DNA from: Maylandia zebra
Lineage: Eukaryota; Chordata; Actinopteri; Cichliformes; Cichlidae
Length of the DNA stretch: 64,000 nt
Reading direction: 5' to 3'
Assembly: GCF_041146795.1 (NCBI RefSeq)
Contig: NC_135173.1
Coordinates: 54,500,365 to 54,564,364 of the forward strand
Below are positions 26,423 to 60,439 of this stretch, piece after piece; the stretch's first letter is position 1, and the number at the start of each line of letters is the position of its first letter. A program made the translations under genes and the position numbers. The notes under the pieces were generated by a model. The model was not told the origin of the DNA, searched no databases, and saw only the letters and a list, made by a program, of their open reading frames with translations.

Positions 26423-27231
26423 TTTATTGGAACAATGTACAGATTCAAGCTATGGTAACCAGTCACACCCACTATATCATCTTACAAATATTACAAAATT
26501 ACTACAGTACAATATAGAGTCTTTGCATGATCCAAAATATTTGGTGGCCCCAAAAGTATTACTTATTTTTAAAATTCAGCAGCTTATAAAAAAAAAAAAA
26601 AAAAAGAAAAATCAAAACATGTCTATGAGAATGATGTTTTCACTTTCATTAGCAAAAGGATGAAGGCAGATAATCTAATCAAGTTTAAAGGCTAATTAAA
26701 CTAGACTACTAGAGCTCCTTGACTAGACATTCCTTAATATTGATGGGTGCTTTATAAAATACAAATTTTTCAATAAAGCTTCATAAAGTCAAACCTATAT
26801 TTGCAGAGTTGTCAACATATGCAATTGCTTTTAAATCAGCTTTCACCTGCATCTCTACATACAGTGTACTGTACTTCTATTGCAAAACCCCAGCAAAAAT
26901 CCTCAAAGTATTTGCATTAAAGGCATTGTGCAGAGATTACACCATTTACCTAAGCCTGATAACAATCACGTTTGACAATAAGGATGTAGAAGTAGGAATC
27001 GTTCCTACTTCCTGGTTTCCAACTGTAATCCCACTGTTCAGCTAGCAGTGTTGTATGTATTAATGCTAATGTGAAGTAACACCCACTGATGATGGGTGGC
27101 TTTTTAAACCAATCTTTCTTGTTTGAAGAGATGTGGAAAGGTGGAGACATGAGGAAATCGATAAAAAACAAACAAACAAAAAAAAACCAAAAAAAAAAAA
27201 AAACCCAAAACAAATAGAAACACAAACACAG

Positions 27232-27285
<54 letters not shown>

Positions 27286-29636
27286 ACCCTGAGGTAAACA
27301 CAAAAACATATTCATATAGTGAAACAAGTACAATGTATAGCAGCAGTTACGTCAAAATTATAGCACAGTAGTAATTGGGATTGTTGTGTGTTTTGTAGAA
27401 CTACTATCTTTTGAAGAAAGAACAGAAGTGTGTGCACATCCACCCCGTCAAGCTGCGATTACTTCATATTTTTGCAAGCCGCAAGCTGGAATGTGACAAG
27501 ACAAAAATCACTTCTAAACACATAATGATGTGACACATACGAGTATTTGCCTCTGTATTCCATGATGCATTATAACCTGCATTCACCGTGTATGTCCTCA
27601 AAAAATGTTTAATCTAAGATTAGTAATACATTTCTTAATGTGGCAGTTGAGCTAACACATTAAACTACTTCTACACTCTAATATCCCAATTGGATCAAGA
27701 TGCTTAATGCATTAAGGTCCACACATTTTAGCAGCAATGCTCAATGACCTGTCAGGTCATATTCTAAAGTGTTTGGCTACATCATTCATTTTAAGCACTT
27801 GCTAAGTAAGTAGGTAAGTAAGTAAGTACATTTTAGGTGCATCACAAAGGATTTAAATACTGCAATTATTACTCTGGCCAGCAGAGGAAGAATGGATGGG
27901 CGTAAAAAATTAAAATTAAACAAAACAATAATATAAAAAAAAAATAAAATAAAAATCCATCATGGAATACATTCAGGCCATCTGCAACTTAAACATATAG
28001 ATTTAAAAAAAAAAATAATAATAATAATAATAACACTGCAACACAAGAAGACAACATGTAATTTCACAGTATTTAAAATCTACATATCCAACTATAGGTG
28101 AAAGGTGAAGAAGAGAACACTCTAGCAAGATTACTGTGAAGTCTTTAAAAGTCACAGTGATGCTGAACATAAATGGTTGCTATATAAAAAATAAAAATAA
28201 AACCAAAACTTGATTGAAGCTCCTGCAACCTTCCCACTTTAAGTTGGGGTGTAAGGGGCCACCAACATGCAAAAGATGAAAGTACCCCACAGTGACAACC
28301 ACCCAAAACATTAGAAAGTCATCCTCAAGATCATGCTTTTAGCACAAAAATTCCAACAACCAATAACAAAAACATCAGTACATTGAGAAATTAACATAGT
28401 TAACATTGATTTGATGGTTTATATGGTTCTGACAACCAAAGTCACAAAAAAAAGCAAAAGCAAAAAAAACAAATCACTGAGACAGTATTTGTGCCATTGT
28501 GACATTTACGTCCAAAACACAATGACACAATAATCAGCAAACAGGATCTTGTTATCCTGCATGCTTCTCCTTCATTTGTCCTTTCCGAGGCTCAGACAAT
28601 ATAAAAGGATAAAGTAAGCATCTAAAGCTTTGATATGCCTGCAGATAGATGTCCATGTCACATTCACGCCACAAGACCAAACAATGATTCACTCAGACAT
28701 CACGCCACAGCCAAGATTTTACACATTTTTCTAAGTCAGTGTGTGTAAAGCCCGTCATGCTACATTACAGCTGATTGCCGTAAATCTCCAGTAGAAGAAA
28801 ACATGAGTACTGTAAATACAAGACCCAAAAAAAAGAACCTTATCAAAGCTCAACAACAGCTGTCAACACATTTCACTACAGCTTTTCCACAATGATATAC
28901 ACATGCTACCCATTTTCAGAAAAGCTGCTCATTTAAAAAACAAAAACTATGTGCTCCCTTGTGACAAAACAGCTTTTTCTGTAGGAACTTTAAACCATCT
29001 CTGTACTTACAGGAAATGTGTCTCAAAGAACCTTCAGCTTTACTTCATAATACTTCTCGTTTACTCTTATAAACGCATATCTGAGCAGAAGACCTACATT
29101 TCTCCTTGTCTAACAAAAAGTACAGGGTTTTGTAAAGATTTCTCAATTTTTTCCACATTCATTTCTTCTCAGTAGTCCAGAAAACAAGATGTTTGGAGAA
29201 TAAATGGAGAGGAAAAAGCAAAAAAAACCCCCCAAAAAACAAAAAAACAACAACAAAAAACCCCCCCAACAAACTACAACTTCTGATTCAGATATTAGAT
29301 GAATTTTCCTCCAGTGATAAGGTTGTCCTGCCAGTCCCTTTTGCCCCTTTGTCTGTGCATAGGGGCACTGAGAACTGTAGCTATCATCTCCCTCCCACCC
29401 CATCCACCAGGTCAAGGAGGGGGGTCAGCACCCCTTCCCCTTCCCTCAGCAGGCAGATCCTTCCCCCCAGTAAAGGGTAACATGCTCCCTGGGATGGTTC
29501 CCGATATTGTCTCCCATAGTGAATGACCTGTATATAGAGAAAACCCTGATTAGAATACAACATTTTGGGTTAAATAATAAAAATTATTTTCAGAGTGGTA
29601 CCAACCCCAACGATGAGGCACGTGCTGTGGAAACAG
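26423..29636 (-). other. TNPO1 3' untranslated region (inferred extent) and TNPO1-FCHO2 spacer
   Basis: The sequence downstream of the TNPO1 stop at 29637 is AT-rich and has no coding frames of interest. A candidate poly(A) signal AATAAA on the minus strand lies at 26423-26428 and is followed on the transcript by a T-rich stretch that includes a run of about 22 T (26356-26377 on the plus strand as A). That would give a 3' untranslated region of about 3.2 kb. Other signals between could be used instead. It contains a (CA)n run at 27234-27283 and A-rich tracts near 27170-27205 and 29220-29270. The spacer 25521-26422 shows no genes. Confidence 0.4.
27234..27283. repeat. (CA)n microsatellite
   Basis: About 25 uninterrupted CA units directly follow an A/C-rich low-complexity tract at 27165-27230. 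Confidence 0.95.
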
Positions 29637-50153
<20,517 letters not shown>

Positions 50154-50272
50154 CTTGCTGCTGCGGATAAAGAAATAACATAAGCTCAGACAGAGGACTT
50201 GTCATCGTACGCCTCACTAATGCTGCTCCCTACGAGGCGGAGTGATTTTGGATAGGGAAAAAAGGCTTTTAC

Positions 50273-50345
50273 CTGTTCTGGCTTTGCCGTGCTGTGCAGT
50301 CGACTTTCTGCTGAAATGTGAACGTCTGTTTGGGTTTTCAGACAT
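50273..50345 (-). other. TNPO1 5' non-coding exon (3' part)
   Basis: On the minus strand GCCAGAACAG at 50282-50273 is followed by a good donor GTAAAAG. The first coding exon is preceded by a pyrimidine-rich acceptor (TTATTTCTTTATCCGCAG) ending at 50161, seven bases before the ATG. This supports an upstream 5' exon; its start is undetermined. It contains an upstream ATG at 50345-50343, discussed in the findings. In human the upstream exon can add a short N-terminus, but no in-frame ATG is seen here. Confidence 0.55.
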
Positions 50346-51432
50346 GGGCCTTATACGGCGAGTCGACCCGTTTTCTCCCAACCCAAGCTGAAAAAAACCT
50401 TCGGGCTACGGTCTGGCGTCGCATATAACTGGCTACATAGTCAGCTGACACGGAGCTGGAGGGTCCTAGTGCGCCACAAGTTTTTTTAAGCCTAAATAGT
50501 CTAACTAAAGATGCTTTTTTACAGGAGGAAGATAACTAGAAGGACCAAACATGTTTACATATATCTATTTAGTCTTATCATTAAAGACAATACGAGGTTG
50601 CCCTTTGTTCAGAGAAGGTAAAGAGACGCTGTAAGAGGGAAACTATACTGAAAAATCTGGGAAATGCCGACGCTTTTCCTAGATTTCCAACGGACATGAA
50701 GGCAGCACAGATCGTGACACTGGCTATGAAATTTCCATTTTATATTTCAAGAAAACAGCTCCATCTTCAGGCTATATTTTTTATCGAACAAATTCAACAG
50801 CATTTACCCTGTAATTTTAACTTAGCTAGCAGCATCAGTTATAATAATTTTTGAATCACAGTTAAATAAAAAAAAAAACAAAGACATGTAGCCTAGGCCG
50901 TTATAAATATCAGTGAATTAATAATTAATGAAGAAAACATAAAAAACATAAATACTGAAGCATACGCCAGTTTTGTAAAATATATTACTTTATTCTTCAA
51001 TATAATATATAGAAAGTAGCCTACATGTTTGCTTAAAATGTTCCTATTCAAAGGAAAGAACAGTAGTTCTGAACCATTTGTTCCACTAGATGGCAGCACA
51101 CAGTAGAACTGCGTCTTCTCTGCCTTCAAGGTTAGATGAAGAAGTGAGTATTGCAGTCAGTGCGCTGCTGCCTCTCAGCGTACAGCAGCTAGTAGATTGG
51201 TCTGTCTTTAAAATACATCTGTTTCCCCCCTTTTTAAAAACTAGTGGGTAGTTATTTCTGTTAATATTTATATTTTTTCGGATGTTTAACAAGGACCACA
51301 CGACTAAGCCCGAGAAGAACCGAGGAAGTGCGAAGCTTTAGAGTTTTTGGCAATCCTTTTGGGCTGCCTTTACTCTGCTTTTATTATCGGCTGTTTTCCA
51401 AGAAGGGATTTTTTTCGGCGACCCGAGGAAAC
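50346..51432. promoter_or_regulatory. Shared upstream region of TNPO1 (minus) and MOB1B (plus)
   Basis: The two genes are head to head with about 1.1 kb between the TNPO1 upstream ATG and the MOB1B start codon. CG-containing stretches flank both ends (50350-50470 and 51300-51430), while the middle (50740-51060) is AT-rich. An ETS-like GAGGAAGTG lies at about 51322-51330, upstream of MOB1B. A single bidirectional promoter or two separate ones are both possible. Confidence 0.5.
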
Positions 51433-54400
51433 ATGAGCTTTCTTTTGTGAGTTACAACCTTTCGATACACGCTTATTTTGTCTCGCCATTTAGCTTCGTG
51501 TTTGGGAAATGCCAGCTTTGCTGCAACAGCTAGAAAGTTAGCTAGCCGTAGCGTTTCAAGGGCTTAGACTATTTCCTGGACGTACCTCGGACTGCTACTG
51601 ATTCGCCTTATTTTCTGTAGCTTTCACTACACTTTCAAATTGTAATCAATACTAATCGCATATTCATCGGTACTTTAAGGCTAGTGGTTACAGTTGACCA
51701 AAAGAGAAATTTCACCTACTTAGAACAGGTCCACTGACAAATTGCCTCGAGAGAGATGGAGGGTTTTGATTGTGACTTGGATATTTGCTGGTGTAAACAC
51801 TTTGATGCCACCGGCTAATCTAACACAGCACTGCTACCGCTAAACGCAGCAAAGTAACACCACAGTATGTCGTCGATATTTAGCCAGCTATTAAAATAAT
51901 GTCTGTTTGAGGTAAGCTGAGAAACGTCAGACACACCTACTCTGATAGTTTGTAGTTAGATTGAAGAAGATGAGGTCTAGATTTACTATTGTTGTTGTCA
52001 TCTTAATTTTTGTGTACTTGGTATATATGGGGAGGCTCGAAGGAAATGGCTAATGAAGAACAACAGTATCCTGATAATGGCACATACTTATTTTGAATTA
52101 CAGAAATGCTACAGGATATTTTGGGTCGGATCTTGCCATTAGAGGATGCTCTAATTAAACATTTATTTTGTGTGTCCAACCCATGCTGTGAGGACTCACA
52201 AATTCTTGTTTAATGGGGCAGTGAGATCAACTGAATACAGTACCTCTACAAATAGCCTCATTATACAGAGAGGGGCCACACTGTTCACACACACCCACTT
52301 ACATTCTGCTAAACTCAAACGAGCTTAAGCTCCCTTTGACATCTTTTTAAGAAAGTCACAACTTTTTTTTGAAAGGTCACCTCACATTAGTGTTCGAGGA
52401 CCTCATGATTTCTTATCATATCTTTCTGTCTTTTTGTTTATTCTACCTTTTGTCTTCCGGTTTTATGTGTGACTCACACAGTGGAAATCGTTCATCCAAA
52501 ACATTCAAGCCCAAGAAGAACATCCCAGAGGGTTCTCATCAGTATGAGCTGCTGAAACATGCAGAGGCTACTCTGGGGAGTGGAAACCTGCGCATGGCAG
52601 TCATGTTGCCTGAGGGTGAAGACTTAAATGAGTGGGTCGCAGTCAACAGTAAGCACTGAGTTTTATTTATTTTTCTTCTCTCTTGATACACCCTTTTATT
52701 TTAGGTTTAGATTCCTGGCTAAAGGGGCTCAGCACACTTCTGAAAAACATTTAATATCTTCAAGTCTTGTTCCTGACTCTTAATTAGTCCAAATCATGAG
52801 TCAGTTGCGAGCGAACTATCAAGCTGTAAGATCTTGGCATTGCTTCCAAAGACCATGTGCATTCATGCCAGAGCAGCCACCGTGAATGTTAAATAGACTT
52901 TATTGTCTGTGCTGTGAGCGCCTTGTTTACTTTCCTCTAAAAGGAGACAAATGGTCAGTGGATGCTTAAATCCTCATGCGTCAAAAAGCCTTCAGGGTTG
53001 GAGACAATCACGAGCCCAGCCTTTTAACACGTGATTGTCTGTCAGATGCTTTCTTAAGAAAAAATTTTAGGCGTGCCCAATTTCTAGCTTTGTTAACTGC
53101 ACCTCTGAATTGCTGCCGCCACCGCTGCTGCACTCCTAATATTTGTGCTCTCCAGATTCACAGAGGGGTAGAAGCAAGGTTGGCTAGTATTGCACAAGCT
53201 GTTGCAGCTTGCACAATGAGTGAAGTCAGAATAAAAGTGCTGTGAGCAATAACTTCTCCCACCACCAAGCACAAATGACTTTTCACATGATCTGTGTTCA
53301 CGAGAAGCCGTCCACTTCATGTTTTTAAGATTGTTTTGCATGTACTGGATAGCAACACAGTCCTGTGGCAGCTGTTCAACCCCAGATGGATGGATGGATG
53401 AATGGATGGATAGTGACAGTAGAAGGAGAAGTTACTGGCATGCAGTAAAAGGTCTCCAGGTACAATTGAACATGGGGAAATAATCTGACCAGTATCTTAA
53501 CCAATTGCCTAGCTGGATACCCATCTGTTCCCTTTAGGAACTATTTCATAGTAACTGTTGGAGGTAGTACCCTCTCTTCTCCAGTGTCTTCACTTAGAAA
53601 TGCGTTATTGTGATCCTTTTGAGACCTTTTCCAAACATAAGAGGAACAGTGAGTAACACAGTCGACAGGAAAGCGCTAATGTTGGTCAAACATTGGTACA
53701 GCAACTCTTAACATTAGCCCTGAAAGTGGAACCATGCATGGAGAAATGAGTTGACAGTGAAGTCGTGTCTTTGAGTCTTTGAGTGGGACAAGGAAATGCA
53801 ATGCAGTTTTGCCTCGCCCAAGCATTACATTGAAATCTTTGCTAGGATTTCCCCCTCAAATTGCTGTTGGGTATGCGTGACACAGTGAAGCAATGTGGGT
53901 GAAAATAAAGAGGCTGAAGCAAGATTACAGGAAAATAAAGGACCACAGGAAGAGATAGCGTTTTATCACTGACTGTTACATCATTTTAGGGTTCTTATTA
54001 GCTTTATGAATGAAAACAGAAAAAAGGTTTGAGGTTCATCTGTTAGAGCTTAGCATCAGGTATTCCCCAGACGGATTTTGGCTCCTGAATTTTTAGTCTA
54101 TTTTATATCATTAAGATAATTCTGCTTTCTCTCACTGGTATAGGGCTGGATCATATCATATCGTTCACGGTAATACCAGTATAATGTTGGGCAACGATAA
54201 GAGAATGAAATATCATGATAGAATATGGGTAAAATGCGCATGCGCAGTGCCTTTATTTTCATATGTACATGGCGGAAAAAGCATTGCTGCGACGGAGAAT
54301 GAGGAGGGCGAAAGCGGATCGTCGAATGAAACGGATGAACCAGAATTGGTTTGTAAAAATGCTGCAACTTCAGTGGTGTTGAACTGGTTTAGCTTTCGTC

Positions 54401-57400
54401 CGTTCAATAAACAACAAAGCACTATTTTTGGTAGAGCATGCTAGCGGGCCGTCGTTATTAACGTGTTTTTTGGAAAATATGGCACACTTAAAATCAATCC
54501 TTTGATTTTTCTGAAAATCAACAATGCCCCTTATAATCCCGTGTGCCTTATGTATGAATTCTGGTTGTGTTTACTGACCTGGAAAAGATTTTATGTGGTA
54601 CACGGCACTCGTAAATCTGTCAGGTGTTTTAGTACGACTTTGCTAAGCTACAAACCTGCACCGCTTGATGGATTGTCGGGGCATGGTCATATCGCCCTGC
54701 TCTACGCTGGAATATTCATTTCTAGGCTGTAATCACATCAGTATGTTTGGTGGCATAAACAGGAATTTGGACTATTGGCTTTGTACAGCAGCATACAAAA
54801 ATATTCTGTCAACTATGATTGGACAGTTTTTTGTTTTTAAAGGGATCTCAAAGTGAACCTGACAAACCACATGCCATGACAACTGGTCAGTATGGGGTTT
54901 TTTTTTTTTGTGTGCGTTTTGTTTTTTCAATGGGATTTTTAAGTTACACTCTCAACCCAAATGCTGCCAGTGCTTAAAATGGATCTCCCCAACTGATGGG
55001 AAGCCAAAGTTGGCTGTATGCCACTGGGAATGAGTTGTAGCACAGTTTGTGCCAGATAACTGGACTGTGCACTGGTCTACAGTTTTGGCCTGGGTGGTGA
55101 AATAGGGATAGGCACAGTGCTGTGGGGTAATCTGATGCCAGCAATCGGTGCTGGCAAACACTACAGTTGGTGTCATATAGCAACACTTTTTCATCCCCAG
55201 GGCCAGAAACTGCCTTTCTGTTAGCAAATATTGTCCTTGCAGAAATGTCCTCAAGTAACCCTTTTCACTGACGCACTATTGGTGCCCAATTTATAACTTG
55301 TCCTGCAAATTTTTCCACCCACAATAATAATAATCATCATAATCATAATAGTGCCATTACCAAAAAGCTGGAACCATTGTGGGAACAGAAAAATATATTG
55401 CCAAAAGTTAAAAGTAATGAAAGGGAGTAGTACAAGCAGTATACTGCTGAAGGAGGTGTGAAAGTGTCCTTTCGTGTCTGTGCCTTAACACCAAGGAGGT
55501 AGTCCCCACACTGTTTGACCATGGTTTGTGTCCAAATGGGAGTTTTGTGTTCTGTTCTGTTTTCAGTTTTTTGCCTCCCACTTTCACATGCTGGTTAAGT
55601 TTAGACTCTGAAAATTATATTTGGGGGTATCAAGTTTGTTTAGCAAGTGTGCACATGTGAGTGGTTGGTTCACTATTATAACTACAGAGTAGAGGTGAAA
55701 GGAGGCCTTCTGCAAATCACTAACACAGGAGTGTGTGATGCACTAGAAATGAAAACAAGCTGCCTAAACACAATTTTAATGTTTTTCTTTATTTCACATT
55801 TTTCCAGCTGTGGACTTCTTCAACCAGATCAACATGCTGTATGGCACCATCACAGATTTTTGCACTGAGGAAAGCTGTCCAGTCATGTCTGCTGGTCCTA
55901 AGTAAGTGATTAAAACTCATAAAACTAGCCCATGGGCTATTCTTCAGTCTTTGTTGTGTGACGAGACTGAGCAGGGTCAGGATTTGGAAAATGCACTTGT
56001 CTTCATAATCGTATACACCCTGTGACATAGATCTTTTTGTTTTGGACTCCCGCTGTCACGGTAGATTTGCAGCAGATGTCTTTTATGTGCTGATAAAAAT
56101 TTAGATTTAATTCTACAAAGGAAAAAACGCCTATTAGAAAATGTTTGGTGACTAGCATCAACTCTTACTCGAACCAGGACAACTTGTATATTATCTGCTT
56201 ATTGAGAAAGACCACTTTGCTACAGTTGATTACATCAGTGTTGAATAAGTCCAGATGGAGACCATAACGGGGTTTTTCCTTGCTCAGAATGGGCCTCTGG
56301 CTAGGGACTGCTCGCATAAGCGTGATTAGTGCTTGTAGTTACTGAGCCACACAGGCCAGTTTGATCTCAGCTGGGCCATACTAATAAAACAATCGCATGA
56401 TAACATACCTTTCATTTAATATACAGAAGTTTACGTTTAAAGATCCACCTATTAACAAACAAAACACACGATTATGTGTGCATTAGATGTGCAGAAATCA
56501 TTTTTCTCCTGTTTCTGAGAATTTGATTAACATGAATATTCATTATGCTCAATTAAGCTTTTGTTATAACACTCGGGATTTTCTTCCTTCTCTTTTGAGT
56601 CAGCCAAAAATTCCTCTTGGTATAAATGTGCTCAGTGTGTTTTTCATTGTTATTTCCTGTAGGTATGAGTACCACTGGGCTGATGGAACCAACATCAAGA
56701 AGCCCATCAAATGCTCTGCTCCCAAGTATATTGATTACCTCATGACTTGGGTGCAAGACCAGCTCGACGATGAGACGCTTTTCCCTTCAAAGATCGGTAT
56801 GATTCACTTTGTAGTTTCTACCAGCCTTCACCCTCAGTTATCGTTTTAATGCACATGTCGTACATCAAACAATAAGGTGTGTGGAGATTCAGAATACATG
56901 CACAGCCTTTTTTATTACCAGAGAAATCCAGCTCCCACGCAAAATGAATGCATGCAAGTAATAGAAATGATGAACTTAGCAGAAATGTGAACTTTTCAAG
57001 TTTTCCTTATTTAAATGTAGCGGTGCATTTGTCTTTTTTAATTTTATGTAATAACCTAACACATTTAGAGATCTTCCTGGATGACAGTGTACAGGATTGT
57101 TAAGTGGTAGTATTTGCATACCTACAGTTATCAGCCTCATAACTAGTTGTGGCGTGTGCAGTCTAAGGTGGAGTTTTATTGCTATTGAATGGCAGCCAGC
57201 ATAAACTGCAGTCTGATAGACCCAGTACATATTAGTAGAAGTGGTGAGTGTGCTGCCCTGGAGGTACACAATTCACTCCATTGCCTATGATCTGTTGTTC
57301 ACTTGGCCAGAAATAACCTCAAAACCTGCCAGCATCTTCAAGGTTCCTTGGAGGTGTGTGTTGTGATGAAGTACCCATTGCACACATGTTAAAATCAATT

Positions 57401-58106
57401 CGGGGCTCAATAAGCGTGCATTCATTTGTTCAGCATCTGAAGCTTTAATTTACTCGTCCTAGTGTCTATATTGACTTGTACGGTAGGTGGCTCTCTGTAG
57501 AAGCCTCTGTGCTCTGCAGCAGTTTAGTTTAGTGTTTATTGTTGAAACTAAAACTTTCTTTCCTGCAGATGAATCCTCGGCACAGTGAACATGAGGTGTT
57601 CCTGTGTTGCTTTCATCACTCTTTGTGCTTCCCTAAGATCATGCTGTGGCCTGCCTGTGCAGACTGCAGCATTTTCACAGGCAGACTGTAATGTAGCTGC
57701 ATGTCGAGCTCTCTGGTGTTTTTTCGAAACACTTTCCTTCTCTTTCTTTTGTTCCCAAGGCGTGCCCTTTAAGCGTAATTTTATGTCTGTGGCGAAGACC
57801 ATTCTGAAGCGTCTGTTCAGGGTCTACGCCCACATCTACCACCAGCACTTTGACTCCGTCATGCAGCTGCAAGAGGAGGCCCACCTCAACACATCATTCA
57901 AACACTTCATCTTTTTTGTTCAGGTAAAGAATCCCTGATATCTGACTAATGCGGCACGTTGCTAACAAGGGCTGTAGTGTGTCGAGTCATGGGGTAATGC
58001 TTGCTCCTTTTTCTTTTGTCTTTCACAGGAGTTCAACCTCATTGACAGGAAAGAGCTGGTCCCACTACAGGAGCTGATTGAAAAACTGACAACCAAGGAT
58101 AGATAA
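51433..58106 (+). CDS. MOB1B: MOB kinase activator 1 (MOB1B by synteny), complete, 6 coding exons, 216 residues
   Basis: Coding exons: 51433-51446, 52482-52648, 55808-55901, 56663-56796, 57760-57923, 58029-58106. All have GT-AG borders and join to 216 residues, the exact length of human MOB1A/B. The protein is a co-activator of LATS and NDR kinases in the Hippo pathway and is itself phosphorylated by MST1/2. Visible features: Thr12 and Thr35, the known MST sites (SSKT12, HAEAT35); the zinc ligands Cys79 and Cys84 (DFCTEESC) and His161 and His166 (AHIYHQHF); and the C-terminus [10 protein letters not shown]. Residues 141-142 are Lys-Arg where vertebrate MOB1 normally has Pro-Lys. Exon 1 codes only MSFLF less one base, a typical tiny first exon. 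MOB1A and MOB1B are nearly identical; the adjacent DCK points to MOB1B. Confidence 0.95.
53385..53412. repeat. (TGGA)n microsatellite
   Basis: About six TGGA units with one interruption, in MOB1B intron 2. Confidence 0.9.
54142..54730 (+). mobile_element. hAT-like fragment with broken BED zinc finger, plus adjoining repeat
   Basis: Beginning at TAGGGCTGGATCATATCATA, a plus-strand frame (54184-54444) includes [20 protein letters not shown] and [18 protein letters not shown], which resembles the N-terminal BED finger of hAT transposases and ZBED proteins. The expected C-x2-C reads GRAC, so the first zinc cysteine is lost, and a stop follows at once. The sequence from about 54480 to 54720 (CTTATAATCCCGTGTGCCTT and onward) looks like a common fish repeat and may be the element's interior or a separate insertion. 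It lies in MOB1B intron 2 and is not functional. Confidence 0.6.
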
Positions 58107-60170
58107 ACAGCCCTGTAATCCTTATTTTATTGCTCTTCTAGTTTTTGCACAGATACCCACCCACCCCCACCCTGGCTATATGTATGCAGTATGTACTATT
58201 TCCATTTGGGGAAATGTTTTTAATAAGGCCAGGAAGAAGGAAGGGTGTTGTTAGGTTAAAGGCACCAGGACTAATGCTATCAGGGATTAAGTTAATTGAG
58301 CAAACCACAGATTAACATTAGCTGTATGGGGGAAAAAAAAGAAATTTCCCTTATATTCTATCACGGCTTACTTTAAGATAAGATGGATATATGTTTATTA
58401 ATTTTCTACCTGACTGCACAGATGTTTTGTTTTTGTCCCACTTGAATTTAAGATAACATACTATTAGGTTCCAGCTCCATCATAGAAGAGAGCAGCGATT
58501 AAGCAGAGATGCTGTATCATAGGGTGGTGTGATAAATAACTGAATATTATTGGTTTATTTTAACATAGAAGGATCTTGATTTGATTTGATCTAGGTTTGC
58601 TACTGTCCACATCTGTAATATCATAACATCAGTCACAAAAGAATCCTAAGTGCCTAGCATGGCTCATAATTGCCCTAGTATATCAAAGGCCATATAACAC
58701 TGATGTGATTGATTCATTCAATTTTCCTCACCACGTCCCTTTTAAGTTTGTGCTTCTTACACCCCCACCCCTATTTTTTTTCCCTATGTGTCCTGTAACT
58801 TGGCTCAGAATTATTTCTTTATTTCTTCTGCTCCTCGTCGACTTTATTTAGTTATAAAGTCTTTTGGCCAAGTTTTATAATGTGCAGGCTATGATACATG
58901 AATGTGTTGTGAAGGACATAGAAGTGAAGCTAGAATGATGTTATGCTGTAGCAGGGACTAAGAAATGACGAATCTTGTAGCATGGTCTAGTAACATGTCC
59001 CTGTGTACTAGTTTTTCCCCTTCAAAAACTTTGAAATAGTAACAGGTTTTAGAAGAACTTTGAAGGGATGAAAAACCCGAAATTGTAGGGAAATAGATGT
59101 AGAAATCTGTGTTTAGACTCCACTGTTTGAGACATGCTAGCATTATGAATTGGATACAGCAGAATCCCTTGTTATCATACTGGCTGTAAAGCACTTTGAA
59201 CAGTGTTTCTGATCTCTATTTTTTGAATGTTTTCTTCCTCCTTGCCCCATGCCCCACCCCCACATGGATTGGCTGTGCTTTGGGAGAAGCTGTACCATGT
59301 GACTGACCATAGTTTATTTCATTTAACTCCCTCTTAAATCAGCTGAAAGGCACAAGTGAGACTTCTTATTGCTTTCTTTCTTGACTGGTTTGTTGTTGTG
59401 GTGATTCGAAGAGGAGATTCATGTACCTTTCTCCAATCGCAAAGTGTAGTTTTTGACTATGCAATAATTGACACGACACTAAAAGGGGATGCCAGTTGGC
59501 TCATTCATACTTTATATCCAATATTGAGATTTCTTTATAGGTCTTCTGTTTGGGTGAAGGATGCATACAGAAGTGCTTCTCTGTCAGGTTAAGTTAAAAA
59601 AAACAAACAAAAAAAAAAAATGAACGGTGACATGAATATTTTATATCTGAAATTTGTCAGAGGTATAACACTTATAAACGCACATGTGTAAATACTGAGA
59701 GTTAGACACGTCTTGGAAGATTCAGTAAGCATGGAGTGATAGTTTTTGGTTAAACGAGTGCATTTATACCTTTTAGAGGCTGCTTCCTTCTCCCTTTCTT
59801 TGGATATTAAAATCTTGTTTGTTTTGATTGTTCAGTATCTTCTCATTTCCAACTTACTTAGCTTATTATGATGAATGTTACTGCTCACCAGATATCTGAA
59901 AATGTAATAGAATATCGGTCATCCTGCAAGCATCTCATCCTTATGAAATGCCCGAAACATAGCCTGTTGCCTACGGTTTTTCCTCCTCGACTGAAGTAAT
60001 TGGTGAATTGTCTGTAAATAAAGGCTTGGTAGGGGTTTTCAATGCTACTGAATTGATTTATGCTGTTTATAAGGCAAATAAAGGTGGGCTTGACTCTTTG
60101 AAAAACTTGTATGTTCATTATGTACTGTGAGCTCAGCGCTACTGGTGATCAGAGTAAAGCATTTAATAAA
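58107..60170 (+). other. MOB1B 3' untranslated region (inferred)
   Basis: The non-coding AT-rich sequence after the MOB1B stop contains AATAAA signals at 60017-60022, 60077-60082, 60165-60170 and 60274-60279. A T-rich stretch at 60200-60225 follows the third. A 3' untranslated region of about 1.9-2.2 kb is therefore plausible. No other gene is present. Confidence 0.5.
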
Positions 60171-60439
60171 GTACTGTACTCAAGTACAGTTGTAACCTTT
60201 TTTTTTTTTTTTCCTTTTTTTTTTAAACTGCTTTATGCTGCTTTTCGTGTCTGTGTGTGTCTGTCTTTAAGAAAATAAAAGAAACCCAACTATTATCAAA
60301 ATGAAACTTTCCCGGTTAGGTATTTTGAGTTTCTGAAATGTTTAAATCACATGGCACCATTATTGTGCAATAGCAATAATAGTATTGCAGTAAAGTGTAC
60401 TGCAATTTATCACTTCCTTTGCCAATATGTGTTTTATCC

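Noticed and set aside
27066..27333. Minus-strand open frames rich in Cys-Val
   Set aside because: They are translations of the (CA)n microsatellite and flanking poly-A/C tract.
51433..58106. Assignment of the MOB gene as MOB1A
   Set aside because: Sequence alone can hardly separate the paralogues; the adjacent DCK in the same orientation matches the MOB1B locus. MOB1A remains a minor possibility.
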